Source: Peptococcaceae bacterium BRH_c4b (lineage in GTDB: Bacteria; Bacillota; Desulfotomaculia; Desulfotomaculales; Desulfocucumaceae). Taken from it: 64,000 bases of DNA. The notes beneath the pieces were generated by a model. It made no database searches. It had not been told where the DNA came from and was given only the letters and a program-made list of their open reading frames with translations. Numbering within the stretch: the stretch's first letter is position 1; the number at the start of each line of letters is the position of its first letter. Below are positions 8,985 through 17,676 of this stretch, piece by piece. Location: contig LADO01000037.1 of the NCBI GenBank assembly GCA_000961595.1, positions 1-64,000 of the forward strand. Direction: 5' to 3'. The translations under genes were made by a program, and so were the position numbers.

Positions 8985-11585
8985 ATGAGAGATGTCTTCT
9001 TGTACGCTGCTGCATTGATCGAGGATTTCAACGGGGCGCTGGCTGAAGAAATAGAGTACCTGCGCAATGAAGGAGGTCGCCCTCTGGTGTTCCTGGACGG
9101 GGTGCTGGTTTACCGTTGCGAGAAGGGATTTCTTTATGCCTTTGACCTGGAGGTGGAGGCTTTTCTCCTCGACGGCACGCCGGTACGGCTGCGCTACGGC
9201 TCCCGCGAAACCAGGGGAGAGGTGGTGACCGTGCGCGGCTCAGAGTTGACCCTGGCGCTCCATGAGAACATGGGTGAACTTCTGGAGCGGGCCGAAGTGT
9301 TTTGCGAGCCCTGGTTTTTGCTGGCCGCCCTGCAGGAGCGGTTGCGCGAAACGCCGGAGAGGAATTTGAAAATGGCCCTGGCCGTGCTGGAAAAAGTGCC
9401 GGCGCACCAGCGGCGCTACGTTTCTCTAGCAGACGCTGCCTGTGCTCAGGAAGAAGCGCTGCACCTGGCCGGTGAAAGGGAAATCACCTTTATCTGGGGA
9501 CCGCCGGGCACCGGCAAGACCGAAACTCTGGCCCGGATCGCGAAGCTCTTTTTCGAACAAGGCGGACGGGTGCTGATTCTCTCCCATGCCAACGTGGCTG
9601 TAGATGGCGCGGTGCTCAGGGCGGCAGCCCGGATCGGGGCGCCGGCTCGATCAGGTCTGGTGGTGCGTTATGGCTGGGCCAGGCTGCCGGCGATGCGGCG
9701 AAGCGGCCTTCTTGCCTCCAGTCTGGCTGTTGCCGATCATCCGGATATGCGGGAGCGTCGTAGAGAACTGGAGGACGAGCGCAGCGAACTGCTGGCCGGG
9801 CTGCGCGCCGGCGGCGCCCGGGGCGAACGCCTGACAGAGGTGGAGCAGGCCTTGCGAGACCTGAGGGCAACTCTGAAAGAGGAAGAAGCGCGAGTGTGCC
9901 GTGAAGCGCGGGTACTCGGCTGTACTCTGTCCGCAGCGGCGACTGATCCGGTGATTTACAGGGACCACTATGATTTTGTGCTGCTTGATGAGGCCAGCAT
10001 GGCCTATATTCCCCAGGTGTTTTTTGCTGCCTCCCTGGCGGGCCGGAAGCTGGTGGTGAGCGGCGACTTCCGCCAGCTGGCGCCGGTAGCGCTGGCCGGG
10101 ACGCCGGGGGTGGAACACTGGCTGAAGCGGGATATCTTTGAGCAGGCCGGGATAATGTCCGCTTTCGAAAAAGGGCAGGCGCCGGATATCGCCGTGTTGC
10201 GCCTGCAGCGGCGGATGCACCCGGCCATCGCCGGGTTTGTGAATGATTCTGTCTACGGCGGGTTGCTCTACAATGCTCCGGAGACATCCGGACGCGCAGC
10301 GCTGGCCGCTGTCGAACCGTGCCCGGGAGCGGCGCTGACGCTGGTTGACTTAAGCGATTTACACGCCTTTTGCTACCGGCACGGTTCTTCCCGCTTCAAC
10401 CCCCTGTCTGCTTTCCTGTCTCTGACGCTGGCCAGAAAGATCAGGCAGGGCGGCCTCACGGTGGGCCTGCTCACACCCTACGCCGCCCAGGCCAGGCTGC
10501 TAAACGCCTTGACGGCAGGACTTTTAGGGGTTACCGGCGCCCGTTCCGAGGATGCCGGCCTGGTGGCCGCCACTGTCCATCGCTTCCAGGGAGCGGAGCA
10601 GGATGCTGTGGTGCTGGATCTGGTGGACTCCTTCCCGCAGCGCGGCCCCGGCGGACTCCTTTCCCGCCGGGAAGGAAGTGTCGGGCAGCGGCTGGTTAAT
10701 GTTGCTGTCACCAGGGCGCGGGGCAAGCTTTTCGTCCTGGCCTGCCGCGATTTTCTGGAGAGCAGGCTGCCCGGTGACTCTGCCGTCTGTCAGCTTTTTC
10801 GCTTTATTCGGGAAAACGGTCGGGTTATCGGGGGCAAAGAACTCCTGGCCGGCCTGCCAGGCTGCATTACGGGTAAAGAAATGGAAATTGAATGGCACGC
10901 CGGGTACCGGCCGGCCCAGGAAGCCTGGGAGGCCGATGTCCGCCTCGCTGCGTCCGTCCAGGTGGATTGGCCTGCCGCAGCCGGCCCGCCTGAGAGGCTT
11001 GTAATGAACGCCCTGCGTCAGGCTAAAGCGGGCGGCGCCCGCCTTTCTCTGCGTGCCGGACGGCCGTCGGTCTTACCACCCGAACTCCAGCCATATGCCG
11101 TGAGATACACTGCAGCCAGGACGCCGCTGACGGCAGTGGATAGGGACATCTTTTGGTATGGCAGCCCCTGGCCGGGAGACGGCAAGGTGGACCGCTTCAG
11201 TATCCGGGTGGCAGGGGAGAGGGCCTGCCGCACTCTGATCTACCTGCTGGAGATGGACCTGCGCGGGGGATTATATGGGGGGCGTTACGCCGGCCTGAAG
11301 GCGTACGTGGAAAACCGGTTTAACTGCTCCCGCTGTGGCGCCTCGCTGACCGTGCGCGCGGGAACAGGCGGTGGCCATTTCCTGGGCTGTACAGCCTACC
11401 CGCGCTGCGATTTTCCGGCTGCAAAACTCACTTTGGAAATTCTGGAAGAATACCTGGCTGTAGCTGGGCTGACCTGCCCGTCCGGCCACCTCCTAAAGGC
11501 AGTTCCGTCAAAACGCGGGCCTCTGACAGTTTGTTCCCACAGCCCGGCCTGCCGCTGCGTTTATCAGGTTAGGGACCTGCTTTAG
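8985..11585 (+). CDS. SF1 (UPF1/DNA2-like) helicase with PLD-like region and C-terminal zinc ribbons
   Basis: 866 residues. Residues 1-130 are an unknown N-terminal region. Walker A is WGPPGTGKTE (about 171-180), motif II is LLDEASM (about 333), motif III-like VVSGDFRQLAPV follows, and motif VI is VNVAVTRARGKLFV (about 571-584); this is the AAA_11/AAA_12 pattern of UPF1-like helicases. Around 680-760, VDRDIFWYGSPWPGDG resembles the C-terminal part of PLD-type nuclease domains fused to such helicases, but I see no intact HKD motif. The end has a topoisomerase-like zinc ribbon (CSRCGASL...CTAYPRC) and more cysteines. Start is uncertain because a repeat abuts the ATG and no clear ribosome site is seen. 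Confidence 0.8.
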   Translation: MRDVFLYAAALIEDFNGALAEEIEYLRNEGGRPLVFLDGVLVYRCEKGFLYAFDLEVEAFLLDGTPVRLRYGSRETRGEVVTVRGSELTLALHENMGELLERAEVFCEPWFLLAALQERLRETPERNLKMALAVLEKVPAHQRRYVSLADAACAQEEALHLAGEREITFIWGPPGTGKTETLARIAKLFFEQGGRVLILSHANVAVDGAVLRAAARIGAPARSGLVVRYGWARLPAMRRSGLLASSLAVADHPDMRERRRELEDERSELLAGLRAGGARGERLTEVEQALRDLRATLKEEEARVCREARVLGCTLSAAATDPVIYRDHYDFVLLDEASMAYIPQVFFAASLAGRKLVVSGDFRQLAPVALAGTPGVEHWLKRDIFEQAGIMSAFEKGQAPDIAVLRLQRRMHPAIAGFVNDSVYGGLLYNAPETSGRAALAAVEPCPGAALTLVDLSDLHAFCYRHGSSRFNPLSAFLSLTLARKIRQGGLTVGLLTPYAAQARLLNALTAGLLGVTGARSEDAGLVAATVHRFQGAEQDAVVLDLVDSFPQRGPGGLLSRREGSVGQRLVNVAVTRARGKLFVLACRDFLESRLPGDSAVCQLFRFIRENGRVIGGKELLAGLPGCITGKEMEIEWHAGYRPAQEAWEADVRLAASVQVDWPAAAGPPERLVMNALRQAKAGGARLSLRAGRPSVLPPELQPYAVRYTAARTPLTAVDRDIFWYGSPWPGDGKVDRFSIRVAGERACRTLIYLLEMDLRGGLYGGRYAGLKAYVENRFNCSRCGASLTVRAGTGGGHFLGCTAYPRCDFPAAKLTLEILEEYLAVAGLTCPSGHLLKAVPSKRGPLTVCSHSPACRCVYQVRDLL

Positions 11586-11644
11586 CTTGCCTGAAGCAAC
11601 AATCGGGTAAATGGAATGCAAATTAAGCTGGCAGAAAAAAATAA

Positions 11645-11664
11645 GTTAATAAGTTAGGTGCCTG
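11645..11664. repeat. dispersed repeat, copy of 63551-63570
   Basis: The 20 bases GTTAATAAGTTAGGTGCCTG recur exactly at 63551. On the minus strand it supplies the stop codon and the last residues of the aminomutase gene (GGCACCTAA), so the repeat has altered the end of that protein. Confidence 0.8.
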
Positions 11665-12922
11665 ACCCCAGTGTTTCGTATTCCAACTCGCGGTTTTCCC
11701 AGGTGCGCAGGCGGACCGAGCCGTCGCCCATTTCCAGTATGTACTGGGGCAGCACCGGGGTTTTGCCGTAGCCGTTGGGGGCGTTTATAATATATGTGGG
11801 CACGGCCAGGCCGGAGGTATATCCTCTTAATTTTTCCATTATGTTAATGCCCTCTTCCACGCTGGTGATAAAATGCCTGGTTCCTTTAACCTGCTTGGCA
11901 TGGAAAATGTAGTAAGGGCGTACCCGGATTTTCAGCAGCTCATGGTTTAATTTTTTCATCACGTGGGCGCTGTTGTTTATTCCTTTTAACAGCACTGCCT
12001 GGTTACCCAGTATAACTCCCGCCTCGATTAGCATATCACAGGCCCGTTTGCTCTCGGGGGTTATTTCCCTGGGGTGGTTGAACTGCGTATTGATGTATAC
12101 GGGTGGATGCTTTTTAAGTACGGCGCAAAGCTCCGGCGTGATCCTCTGGGGCAGGGTGACGATGGATCTGGTGCCGATACGCTTGATTTCCACATGTTTA
12201 ATGGCATCCAGTTCGCCGAGAAGCCAGTCTATCATACGATCGTTCAGCAATAGTGCATCTCCACCGGTAATAAGCACATCGCGTATTTCCCTGTTCTTAC
12301 GAATATAGTCCAGGGCTGCCACCAGGCTCTGGTGTGGTTTGTGCTGATCCGTTTCCCCGATATTTCTCCTCCTCTGGCAGTGGCGGCAGTACATGGCGCA
12401 CATATTGGTGGCGTTGATGATCAGGCGGTCCGGGTAGCGCCTGGTAACGCAGGGGGAAGGGGAGGTGAATTCCTCCGCCATGGGATCGCTGTGGCCGCTT
12501 TCGTCCATTTCCTCTGCTGTCGGTACGGATTGCATTTTTATAGGGTCGTTTGGCTCGCCCTCTACAATCAGCGCAGCGTAATAGGGGGATATGGACCAGC
12601 GGTAGCGGGTGCCGACCTGCTTAATCTGGGCAAATTGATCTATGCCCAGATCCAGGAGTTTGGATAAGGTTGTTACGTTGTCGATGCGGTGCGCCATCTG
12701 CCAGCGCCAGTTCTGCCATTGTTCTTCGGTGGCATTGTAGTGTTTGAGCAGATTTTTTTTGTTAAACTCCGTTACGGACTGTAAATCAAAACCTGTTTTT
12801 ATGGTATCCTTAATATCCAGGTAATCGGTGATTTTTTGCCTGAGTTCGGCAGATCGCCTGAGAGCTATTACTCTCTTCTCATCGCTGGTGATTTTACATT
12901 TCTCAATAGCCGGGATGGACAT
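11654..12922 (-). CDS. eam: glutamate 2,3-aminomutase (KamA-family radical SAM/PLP enzyme)
   Basis: 422 residues. The radical-SAM cluster motif is CAMYCRHC (Cys175, 179, 182); the PLP lysine is in GYGKTPV (Lys387). In lysine 2,3-aminomutases two aspartates bind the substrate side chain (Asp in YQCD..., Asp in VVDAPGG). Here they are Lys343 (FHAKQVKG) and Asn380 (YIINAPNG), the replacements described for glutamate 2,3-aminomutase of Clostridioides. The expected product is L-beta-glutamate, a compatible solute. No beta-lysine acetyltransferase (ablB) is adjacent, which agrees. Ribosome site GGAGGAG precedes the ATG. The last residues (GSGT) come from a dispersed repeat. Confidence 0.87.
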   Translation of the reverse strand: MSIPAIEKCKITSDEKRVIALRRSAELRQKITDYLDIKDTIKTGFDLQSVTEFNKKNLLKHYNATEEQWQNWRWQMAHRIDNVTTLSKLLDLGIDQFAQIKQVGTRYRWSISPYYAALIVEGEPNDPIKMQSVPTAEEMDESGHSDPMAEEFTSPSPCVTRRYPDRLIINATNMCAMYCRHCQRRRNIGETDQHKPHQSLVAALDYIRKNREIRDVLITGGDALLLNDRMIDWLLGELDAIKHVEIKRIGTRSIVTLPQRITPELCAVLKKHPPVYINTQFNHPREITPESKRACDMLIEAGVILGNQAVLLKGINNSAHVMKKLNHELLKIRVRPYYIFHAKQVKGTRHFITSVEEGINIMEKLRGYTSGLAVPTYIINAPNGYGKTPVLPQYILEMGDGSVRLRTWENRELEYETLGSGT

Positions 12923-12965
12923 GAAAACTCCTCCTTTTTTTTATTTAAGGACAGGCAAAGAGCAC

Positions 12966-12992
12966 AAAAACCCCTGAATACGTATTCAGGGG
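12966..12992 (-). terminator. hairpin with T tract in the aminomutase leader
   Basis: Perfect inverted repeat CCCCTGAATA-CG-TATTCAGGGG at 12971-12992, followed on the minus strand by TTTTTG. It lies 45 bases upstream of the eam start on the transcribed strand, so it is either the end of an upstream transcript or an attenuator of eam. Confidence 0.6.
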
Positions 12993-13138
12993 TGAAAGAG
13001 CAAAAACTACTATACAGCGCAAAAAAGCTCTGCTTTTGCCTATCCTCCCTTTCAACGCTTGCGAAGTTAGCTGACGGATTCGGGTCGAAAGTAACCCTAC
13101 GAATTCAGTAATCGGTCGTCGGTTGTCGGATACTGGTT

Positions 13139-13169
13139 GGGAATCGCCTTCAGCGATTCCCTTCTTTTT
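13139..13169 (+). terminator. terminator-like hairpin
   Basis: Stem GGGAATCGC/GCGATTCCC around CTTCA, followed by TTCTTTTT. No plus-strand gene is visible directly upstream, so what it ends is unknown. Confidence 0.6.
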
Positions 13170-13602
13170 CTGACTACGGACTACTGACTACTGAACCGAT
13201 TCACCCCAAAAATTTGGTTCCCCCGCTTCTTATAGAAGAACTCAGCGATCAGGAGAAGTATTAAATTTTTGTACTACACAACAGGTTCATTAAGGTATTT
13301 GTCGGAAAATTGCAAAAACTTTTTAGAATCATCTTTTGCACAATTATGGTAAAATTTCATACCTTCTACTATATTATACCACGGGATTGGAATCTGGGCA
13401 ACTTCTATATTTTCGATGATTTTCGATGATTGATGTTCAAACCTGGCTGGATAAAAATAGGCAGGCTACATAATATAGTGACGTTGTATGTCCAACTAGC
13501 AGGAAAAACATCATGATCATGGAAATATTACCATCAGCCGTTAAAAGCTAAACTGACTTCCCCTGCAGTGTGGTCATGACATTTTAGAAACGGGGACTTT
13601 AT

Positions 13603-14589
13603 ATGCTGGACTTAATTACCTCCTGGAACAGCTGGCTGGGACGGCGCATGTTTTTTGTGGTCTTGTCGGCCTTTTTCTCCGGCTTCATACTTCCCCTGCC
13701 ACATACGACATTACTTGGAACGGTGGCGGTGGCTCTTTTTGCCTATATGACCTTTATAGTTTCCCTGGAGACCAGTTACCGGGATTTTTTTCATGTTCTT
13801 ACCAAACCCTGGCTGACATTATGGATGCTGTTTCTAATTCACGGTGTTATGCCTCTGGTGGCCTGGGTTATAGGTCATTTATTCTACCCGGACAGTGCCC
13901 TAACCAGATTGGGGTTTTTAATCGGCGCCGCCATTCCCATTGGGGTGACCTCCATCATTTGGACCTCCATAGTGCGTGGGGACGTAACCTTGGCTCTGGT
14001 AGCGGTAACCGTGGATACAGTACTGAGCCCCCTGCTGCTGCCGGTATATATTGCCCTGGTGGCGGGGAGGTCGGTGCACATTGATTATATTCATCTTTTG
14101 CTGGGGTTGTTTGGGATGGTAACTATACCCAGCCTCCTGGGCATGGCGTTCAACGATTTGAGTTCCGGCAAGCTAAGCAGGTATTCCCGCTCCTTAGGTG
14201 GTTTTACCTCCAAGGTGGCGCTTTTTGGGGTAGTATACATCAATGCCAGTGCGGTGGTGCCGGAAATAAGCTGGGGTACTCCCCTTGTAAAAATGCTGCT
14301 GGTTATTTTACTGCTGGTGATGTCGGGATATTATCTGGGTTATGCCGGCTCCTTCGTGCTGAGGGACCGCCGGAGGAGTACCGTGGCTGCTATGATCTAC
14401 AACGTGGGGATGCGCAACATCAGCTTTGGCTCCGTTTTGGCGGTGGCCTATTTCCCCGCCGCCGTAGCCGTGCCGGTGACTCTGGCCATGCTTTACCAGC
14501 AGCCTCTGGCAGCCGCCGTGTCTTACTTGTTCAGCCGTTTTGACCGGCGCAGGGCAGATGTGCTAAAGCAACCGGCAGGTGATAAATAA
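13603..14589 (+). CDS. bile acid:sodium symporter (BASS) family transporter
   Basis: 328 residues with about nine or ten hydrophobic helices over the whole length. The segments IGAAIPIGVTSIIWTSIVRG and LVAVTVDTVLSPLLLP, and the later YNVGMRNISFGSVLAV, resemble the two broken-helix substrate and sodium sites of the BASS family. The likely role is sodium-coupled uptake or export of an organic anion; the substrate cannot be read from sequence. The gene stands alone, with about 130 bases to the sensor kinase that follows. Confidence 0.75.
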   Translation: MLDLITSWNSWLGRRMFFVVLSAFFSGFILPLPHTTLLGTVAVALFAYMTFIVSLETSYRDFFHVLTKPWLTLWMLFLIHGVMPLVAWVIGHLFYPDSALTRLGFLIGAAIPIGVTSIIWTSIVRGDVTLALVAVTVDTVLSPLLLPVYIALVAGRSVHIDYIHLLLGLFGMVTIPSLLGMAFNDLSSGKLSRYSRSLGGFTSKVALFGVVYINASAVVPEISWGTPLVKMLLVILLLVMSGYYLGYAGSFVLRDRRRSTVAAMIYNVGMRNISFGSVLAVAYFPAAVAVPVTLAMLYQQPLAAAVSYLFSRFDRRRADVLKQPAGDK

Positions 14590-14720
14590 GCAATTGTGAG
14601 CCAATCAAGTTGAAAAATCAGTGCTAATATGCCAAATTATGACTTTTTTCCCGAAGGTATTGTAATAGCATTTGTATAATCTATTAGACAATAAATTATT
14701 ACCTGAGGTGACAGGTTATC

Positions 14721-16013
14721 ATGAGAGATGTAACCGAAGAGAACGAAAATAATAGCAGGGGGATTGGCGAAATAAGCCGGCAGGCTGCTTCCCTTTGCTC
14801 GTTACAACAAGAATACGACAACGCTGAAAGTGCGGTCGGTGAAATATGGGAAAGAATGTTTATCCTTACCGACCTGCTGGAAAGCGCCGGTCAACCTTTT
14901 GTGGCGGTTTATCCGCATGGCGGCATTTTAGTTTGGAACAGATCTTTCTGTGAACTTACAGGCTACGTCGAAGAAGAACTGAAAAATATGGGTTGGTGGG
15001 ATTTTACCCCCACGGAATGGTACAGCAGGGCAAAAAGTTTTTTAAATGATATTGGCTACAGCGGAATATCCCGGCGTTTTGATATGGAACATGTGCATAA
15101 GAGCGGCTTGAGGATACCCGTGGAGGTTTTTGCCTACCCCGTATACGCTGGCAAAAAAGTTTCCTGTTATGTTTTGTTTGTATCAGATATTACTCTCCGC
15201 TCACATCCCGGGGAGAGGCAGCAGCTCGCAGCCGGTGCAGGGCCGGGGGAATCAGCCCCGGAGGAAGGATTACCCGGCCCGCCGCCGGAATATGGTACCG
15301 CCGGGCTTGCCGGAACACATTGTCACCCGTCTGTGGATAACGCTGGTCAGGAAGAAGCAGCACGCCTGGACAGGCTGAAATTTGTGGGGGATATGGCCGC
15401 AGGCATGAGCCATGAATTAAGAAACCCCATGACCACCGTAAAGGGTTTTTTACAAATGCTTGTGGACAAGCATGAATTCCAACAATATGCGGAATATTTT
15501 AAAATTATGCTAAAGGAAATGGACAGGGCAAATTTAATAATTTCCAACACCCTGTCCCTGGATAAAAACAGATTTATTGATTTGAAATTGCAAAACCTGA
15601 ACCACATTGTGGAGTCGCTTTCCCCGCTGATACTGACAGAAGCTGTGCAAAAAAACAACCTTTTTGAAATGGAGCTCGGTAATATTCCCAGTATGATGCT
15701 TGATAAAAAAGAAATTCGCCAGCTGATACTAAATCTCGTGCATAACGGCCTGGAGGCCATGTCCGCGGGTGGGTGCCTGATGGTGAAGACATACAGTGCA
15801 AAAAGAGAGGTTGTTTTATCCGTGCAGGATCAGGGAGCGGGTATCCCTCCCGATGTACTTGACAAAATGGGCATCCCATTTTTTAGCACCAAAGAAAACG
15901 GAACCGGCCTGGGCTTGGCCATGTGTTACAACATTGCCGATAGACATAATGCCTTCATCAAGGTGGAATCCGGGTCCAGAGGGACCTCAGTGAAAGTAAT
16001 TTTTAACCTTTAA
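14721..16013 (+). CDS. soluble PAS-domain sensor histidine kinase
   Basis: 430 residues with no membrane segment. A PAS domain spans about 45-160 (FVAVYPHGGILVWNRSFCEL), then a low-complexity linker rich in Gly, Pro and Glu (about 165-210), a HisKA domain with the phosphoacceptor in MSHELRNPMTTVKGF (His about 230), and an HATPase domain ending in GTGLGLAMCYNIADRH. The layout and short C-terminus resemble sporulation-type orphan kinases. No response regulator follows. The stop codon falls inside a tandem heptamer repeat. Ribosome site CTGAGGTGAC precedes the ATG. Confidence 0.85.
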   Translation: MRDVTEENENNSRGIGEISRQAASLCSLQQEYDNAESAVGEIWERMFILTDLLESAGQPFVAVYPHGGILVWNRSFCELTGYVEEELKNMGWWDFTPTEWYSRAKSFLNDIGYSGISRRFDMEHVHKSGLRIPVEVFAYPVYAGKKVSCYVLFVSDITLRSHPGERQQLAAGAGPGESAPEEGLPGPPPEYGTAGLAGTHCHPSVDNAGQEEAARLDRLKFVGDMAAGMSHELRNPMTTVKGFLQMLVDKHEFQQYAEYFKIMLKEMDRANLIISNTLSLDKNRFIDLKLQNLNHIVESLSPLILTEAVQKNNLFEMELGNIPSMMLDKKEIRQLILNLVHNGLEAMSAGGCLMVKTYSAKREVVLSVQDQGAGIPPDVLDKMGIPFFSTKENGTGLGLAMCYNIADRHNAFIKVESGSRGTSVKVIFNL

Positions 16014-16046
16014 CCTTTAGCCTTTAACCTTTAACCTTTAGCCTTT
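16002..16046. repeat. tandem heptamer repeat across the kinase stop codon
   Basis: Six 7-base units TTTAACC/TTTAGCC in the order A-A-G-A-A-G, that is two 21-base periods, then TTT. The first units encode the last residues and stop of the kinase. Confidence 0.85.
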
Positions 16047-16454
16047 CATGAAAACTCCGGCCTTCTACCCGGCAGCAGGTTAAGTGCAAATGCTTTTGAG
16101 CAGGCCGGCCATGTTTTTCCCATGTGTTTTAATTGTCTCCAGCCCTTCCTGCCTGATCCTTTAATACCTCTCCGGGGTCTCTTCCCACACCTGTATTCCT
16201 GATCTGGGAAATCCCGAAAAAGTAATTTATTGACGATTTTTTTCCGGGTTGAAGTTACTGTTTTCAGGGTTTAACGGAATATTGCTCCCGGAAAGAGCAT
16301 TTTGACACTTTCAAAACTCTTGTGAAAAACTAGACTTTAATACCGGCTATCTTAGGTATGAATATTATCAATAAAGGGGTTTATTATTGCTGTATCAATG
16401 CCGTCTACATAATATTTAGGTATATAACAAATATGTATTAGAGAGGTGGTAAAT
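16047..16454. other. 408-base intergenic region before the CBS genes
   Basis: No gene seen. AT-rich. A weak -24/-12-like match is present (GG at 16377-16378, TTGCT with GC at 16389-16390, spacing correct but the CAC of the -24 element absent). Confidence 0.4.
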
Positions 16455-16964
16455 ATGTCGGAAGATTTGTATACAGTAAAAGACTACATGGTTCCTTTTC
16501 ACGACTACCCGAGCATAAATCAAAATGCCACCCTTGAAGAAGCGGTCAGTCTGATGCATAGGAAGGCCAGGGAAAAGGGCTACCGCTGGCTGGTGGTGCT
16601 GGATGACGGTGGCAAAATCAAGGGATTCCTTACCCTGCGTAACGTATTTGAGGCTATCAGCGAGCTGGCTCCCAAGGCTGGCGGCTGGCTGGGGGTATTC
16701 ACCTACAACAGGCCGGGATACTTCTATTGGGAAGGGCTTCAACTGATTAAGGATACCCGGGTAAAAAAACTCATCAAGCCGCTGATAGATGTCTCCGTTT
16801 ACGAAACAGACAGTCCGGTAAAGGCTGCGGAAATAATCATTAACAGGCGTATAACTATATTACCTATTCTGAATGCCGAGAATAAAACGGTGGGTATAGT
16901 CAGGCAGGTTGACTTGCTGCCTTTTATCAAAGGACTGTTTGAAAACGCTCCCGTATCTGTTTAG
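16455..16964 (+). CDS. CBS-domain pair protein 1
   Basis: 169 residues, almost entirely a tandem pair of CBS domains (about 1-75 and 95-165), a module that binds adenosyl ligands such as AMP, ATP or SAM. Visible marks: VKDYMVPFHDYPSINQNATL, GFLTLRNVFEAI, and in the second domain RRITILPILNAENKTVGIV. I prefer ATG 16455 (GAGAGGTGG upstream) over GTG 16446. It is about 50 percent similar to the next gene. Two further paralogs lie at 23.2-24.3 kb behind a sigma-54 activator, so a regulatory or sensing role beside the kinase/TauE genes is inferred. Confidence 0.85.
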   Translation: MSEDLYTVKDYMVPFHDYPSINQNATLEEAVSLMHRKAREKGYRWLVVLDDGGKIKGFLTLRNVFEAISELAPKAGGWLGVFTYNRPGYFYWEGLQLIKDTRVKKLIKPLIDVSVYETDSPVKAAEIIINRRITILPILNAENKTVGIVRQVDLLPFIKGLFENAPVSV

Positions 16965-17010
16965 GCAATGTGGGATTGGTATGGGGAGCTGTTAGACTGG
17001 GGGTGTAATA

Positions 17011-17598
17011 ATGACAGGGCCAAAAGAAACGGTAAAAGATTTTATGATTCCCTTTACTTACTATCCCAGCATCAACCAGAACGATACTCTGATGCAGGCA
17101 GTTAATTTGATTTATCTTCAGGCTAAAGAAAAAGGTTATCGCTGGATTGCGGTGCTGGATGATCATGGAAACCTTACCGGTTTCCTGACTTTACGGATCA
17201 TATTCGAGGTAATGGGTGACCGGGCCTCAAAAACCGGGGGCTTGATAGGGCGCCTGACCGATTACCGTCCCGGACTTTTTAGCGCGGAAGGGCTCAAAGT
17301 ATTAAAAAATACCCCGGTTAAAAGGTGTCTGCGACCGCTGGTGGATGTATTCGTAGAAGAAACGGACGATCCGCTAGAGGCAGCTGAAATTATCATTAAT
17401 CGCCGTGTCGCCATAGTGCCGGTTATAAATGAACAAGATAGGGTGGTAGGAATAATCAGGCCGGTTGATTTGCTGTCCTTCATTGATAAGCTTTTTGACG
17501 ATACCGGAGTAAAACCAGGGCCGGGGAGGAAAATTAAGGCCAACATATTTCAATCCGTGAATTCTTTTACTCCGGAGCTTGCACAAGGATTTGCCTGA
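17011..17598 (+). CDS. CBS-domain pair protein 2
   Basis: 195 residues with the same layout as its upstream neighbour: VKDFMIPFTYYPSINQNDTL opens the first CBS domain and RRVAIVPVINEQDRVVGIIR sits in the second. It has an extra basic C-terminal tail of about 25 residues (GPGRKIKANIFQSVNSF). A 46-base gap and clear similarity suggest tandem duplication. GGGGGTG precedes the ATG. It ends at a terminator hairpin. Confidence 0.85.
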   Translation: MTGPKETVKDFMIPFTYYPSINQNDTLMQAVNLIYLQAKEKGYRWIAVLDDHGNLTGFLTLRIIFEVMGDRASKTGGLIGRLTDYRPGLFSAEGLKVLKNTPVKRCLRPLVDVFVEETDDPLEAAEIIINRRVAIVPVINEQDRVVGIIRPVDLLSFIDKLFDDTGVKPGPGRKIKANIFQSVNSFTPELAQGFA

Positions 17599-17643
17599 TT
17601 GCAATTTAAGCCGTTGATGCTTCAAATCAAATATAATCATTTT

Positions 17644-17676
17644 GCCGGGCGGTATCAAACCGCACCGGCTTTTTTG
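17644..17676 (+). terminator. terminator after the CBS pair genes
   Basis: Stem GCCGG-GCGGT / ACCGC-a-CCGGC around ATCAA followed by seven T. Confidence 0.85.

Larger units (their letters stand above)
12923..13602. other. 680-base intergenic region, no gene seen
   Basis: Holds the aminomutase leader with a hairpin, repeated short motifs (GGTCGTCGGTTGTCGG, TACTGACTACTGAA), a terminator hairpin at 13139-13169 and an AT-rich stretch before the transporter gene. The duplicated TTTTCGATGA near 13411-13430 is a simple tandem repeat. Confidence 0.6.

Noticed and set aside
9616-10287. Minus-strand frame of 223 codons opposite the helicase
   Set aside because: Pro/Arg/Ala-rich shadow typical of antisense frames in GC-rich genes.
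5459-11585. Standard BREX locus
   Set aside because: No PglX-like methylase, PglZ, BrxA, BrxB or BrxL in the region; only the ATPases resemble BREX parts.
16371-16390. Sigma-54 promoter before the first CBS gene
   Set aside because: Spacing is right but the -24 element lacks CAC (GGGGTTT), so it is too weak to list as a promoter.
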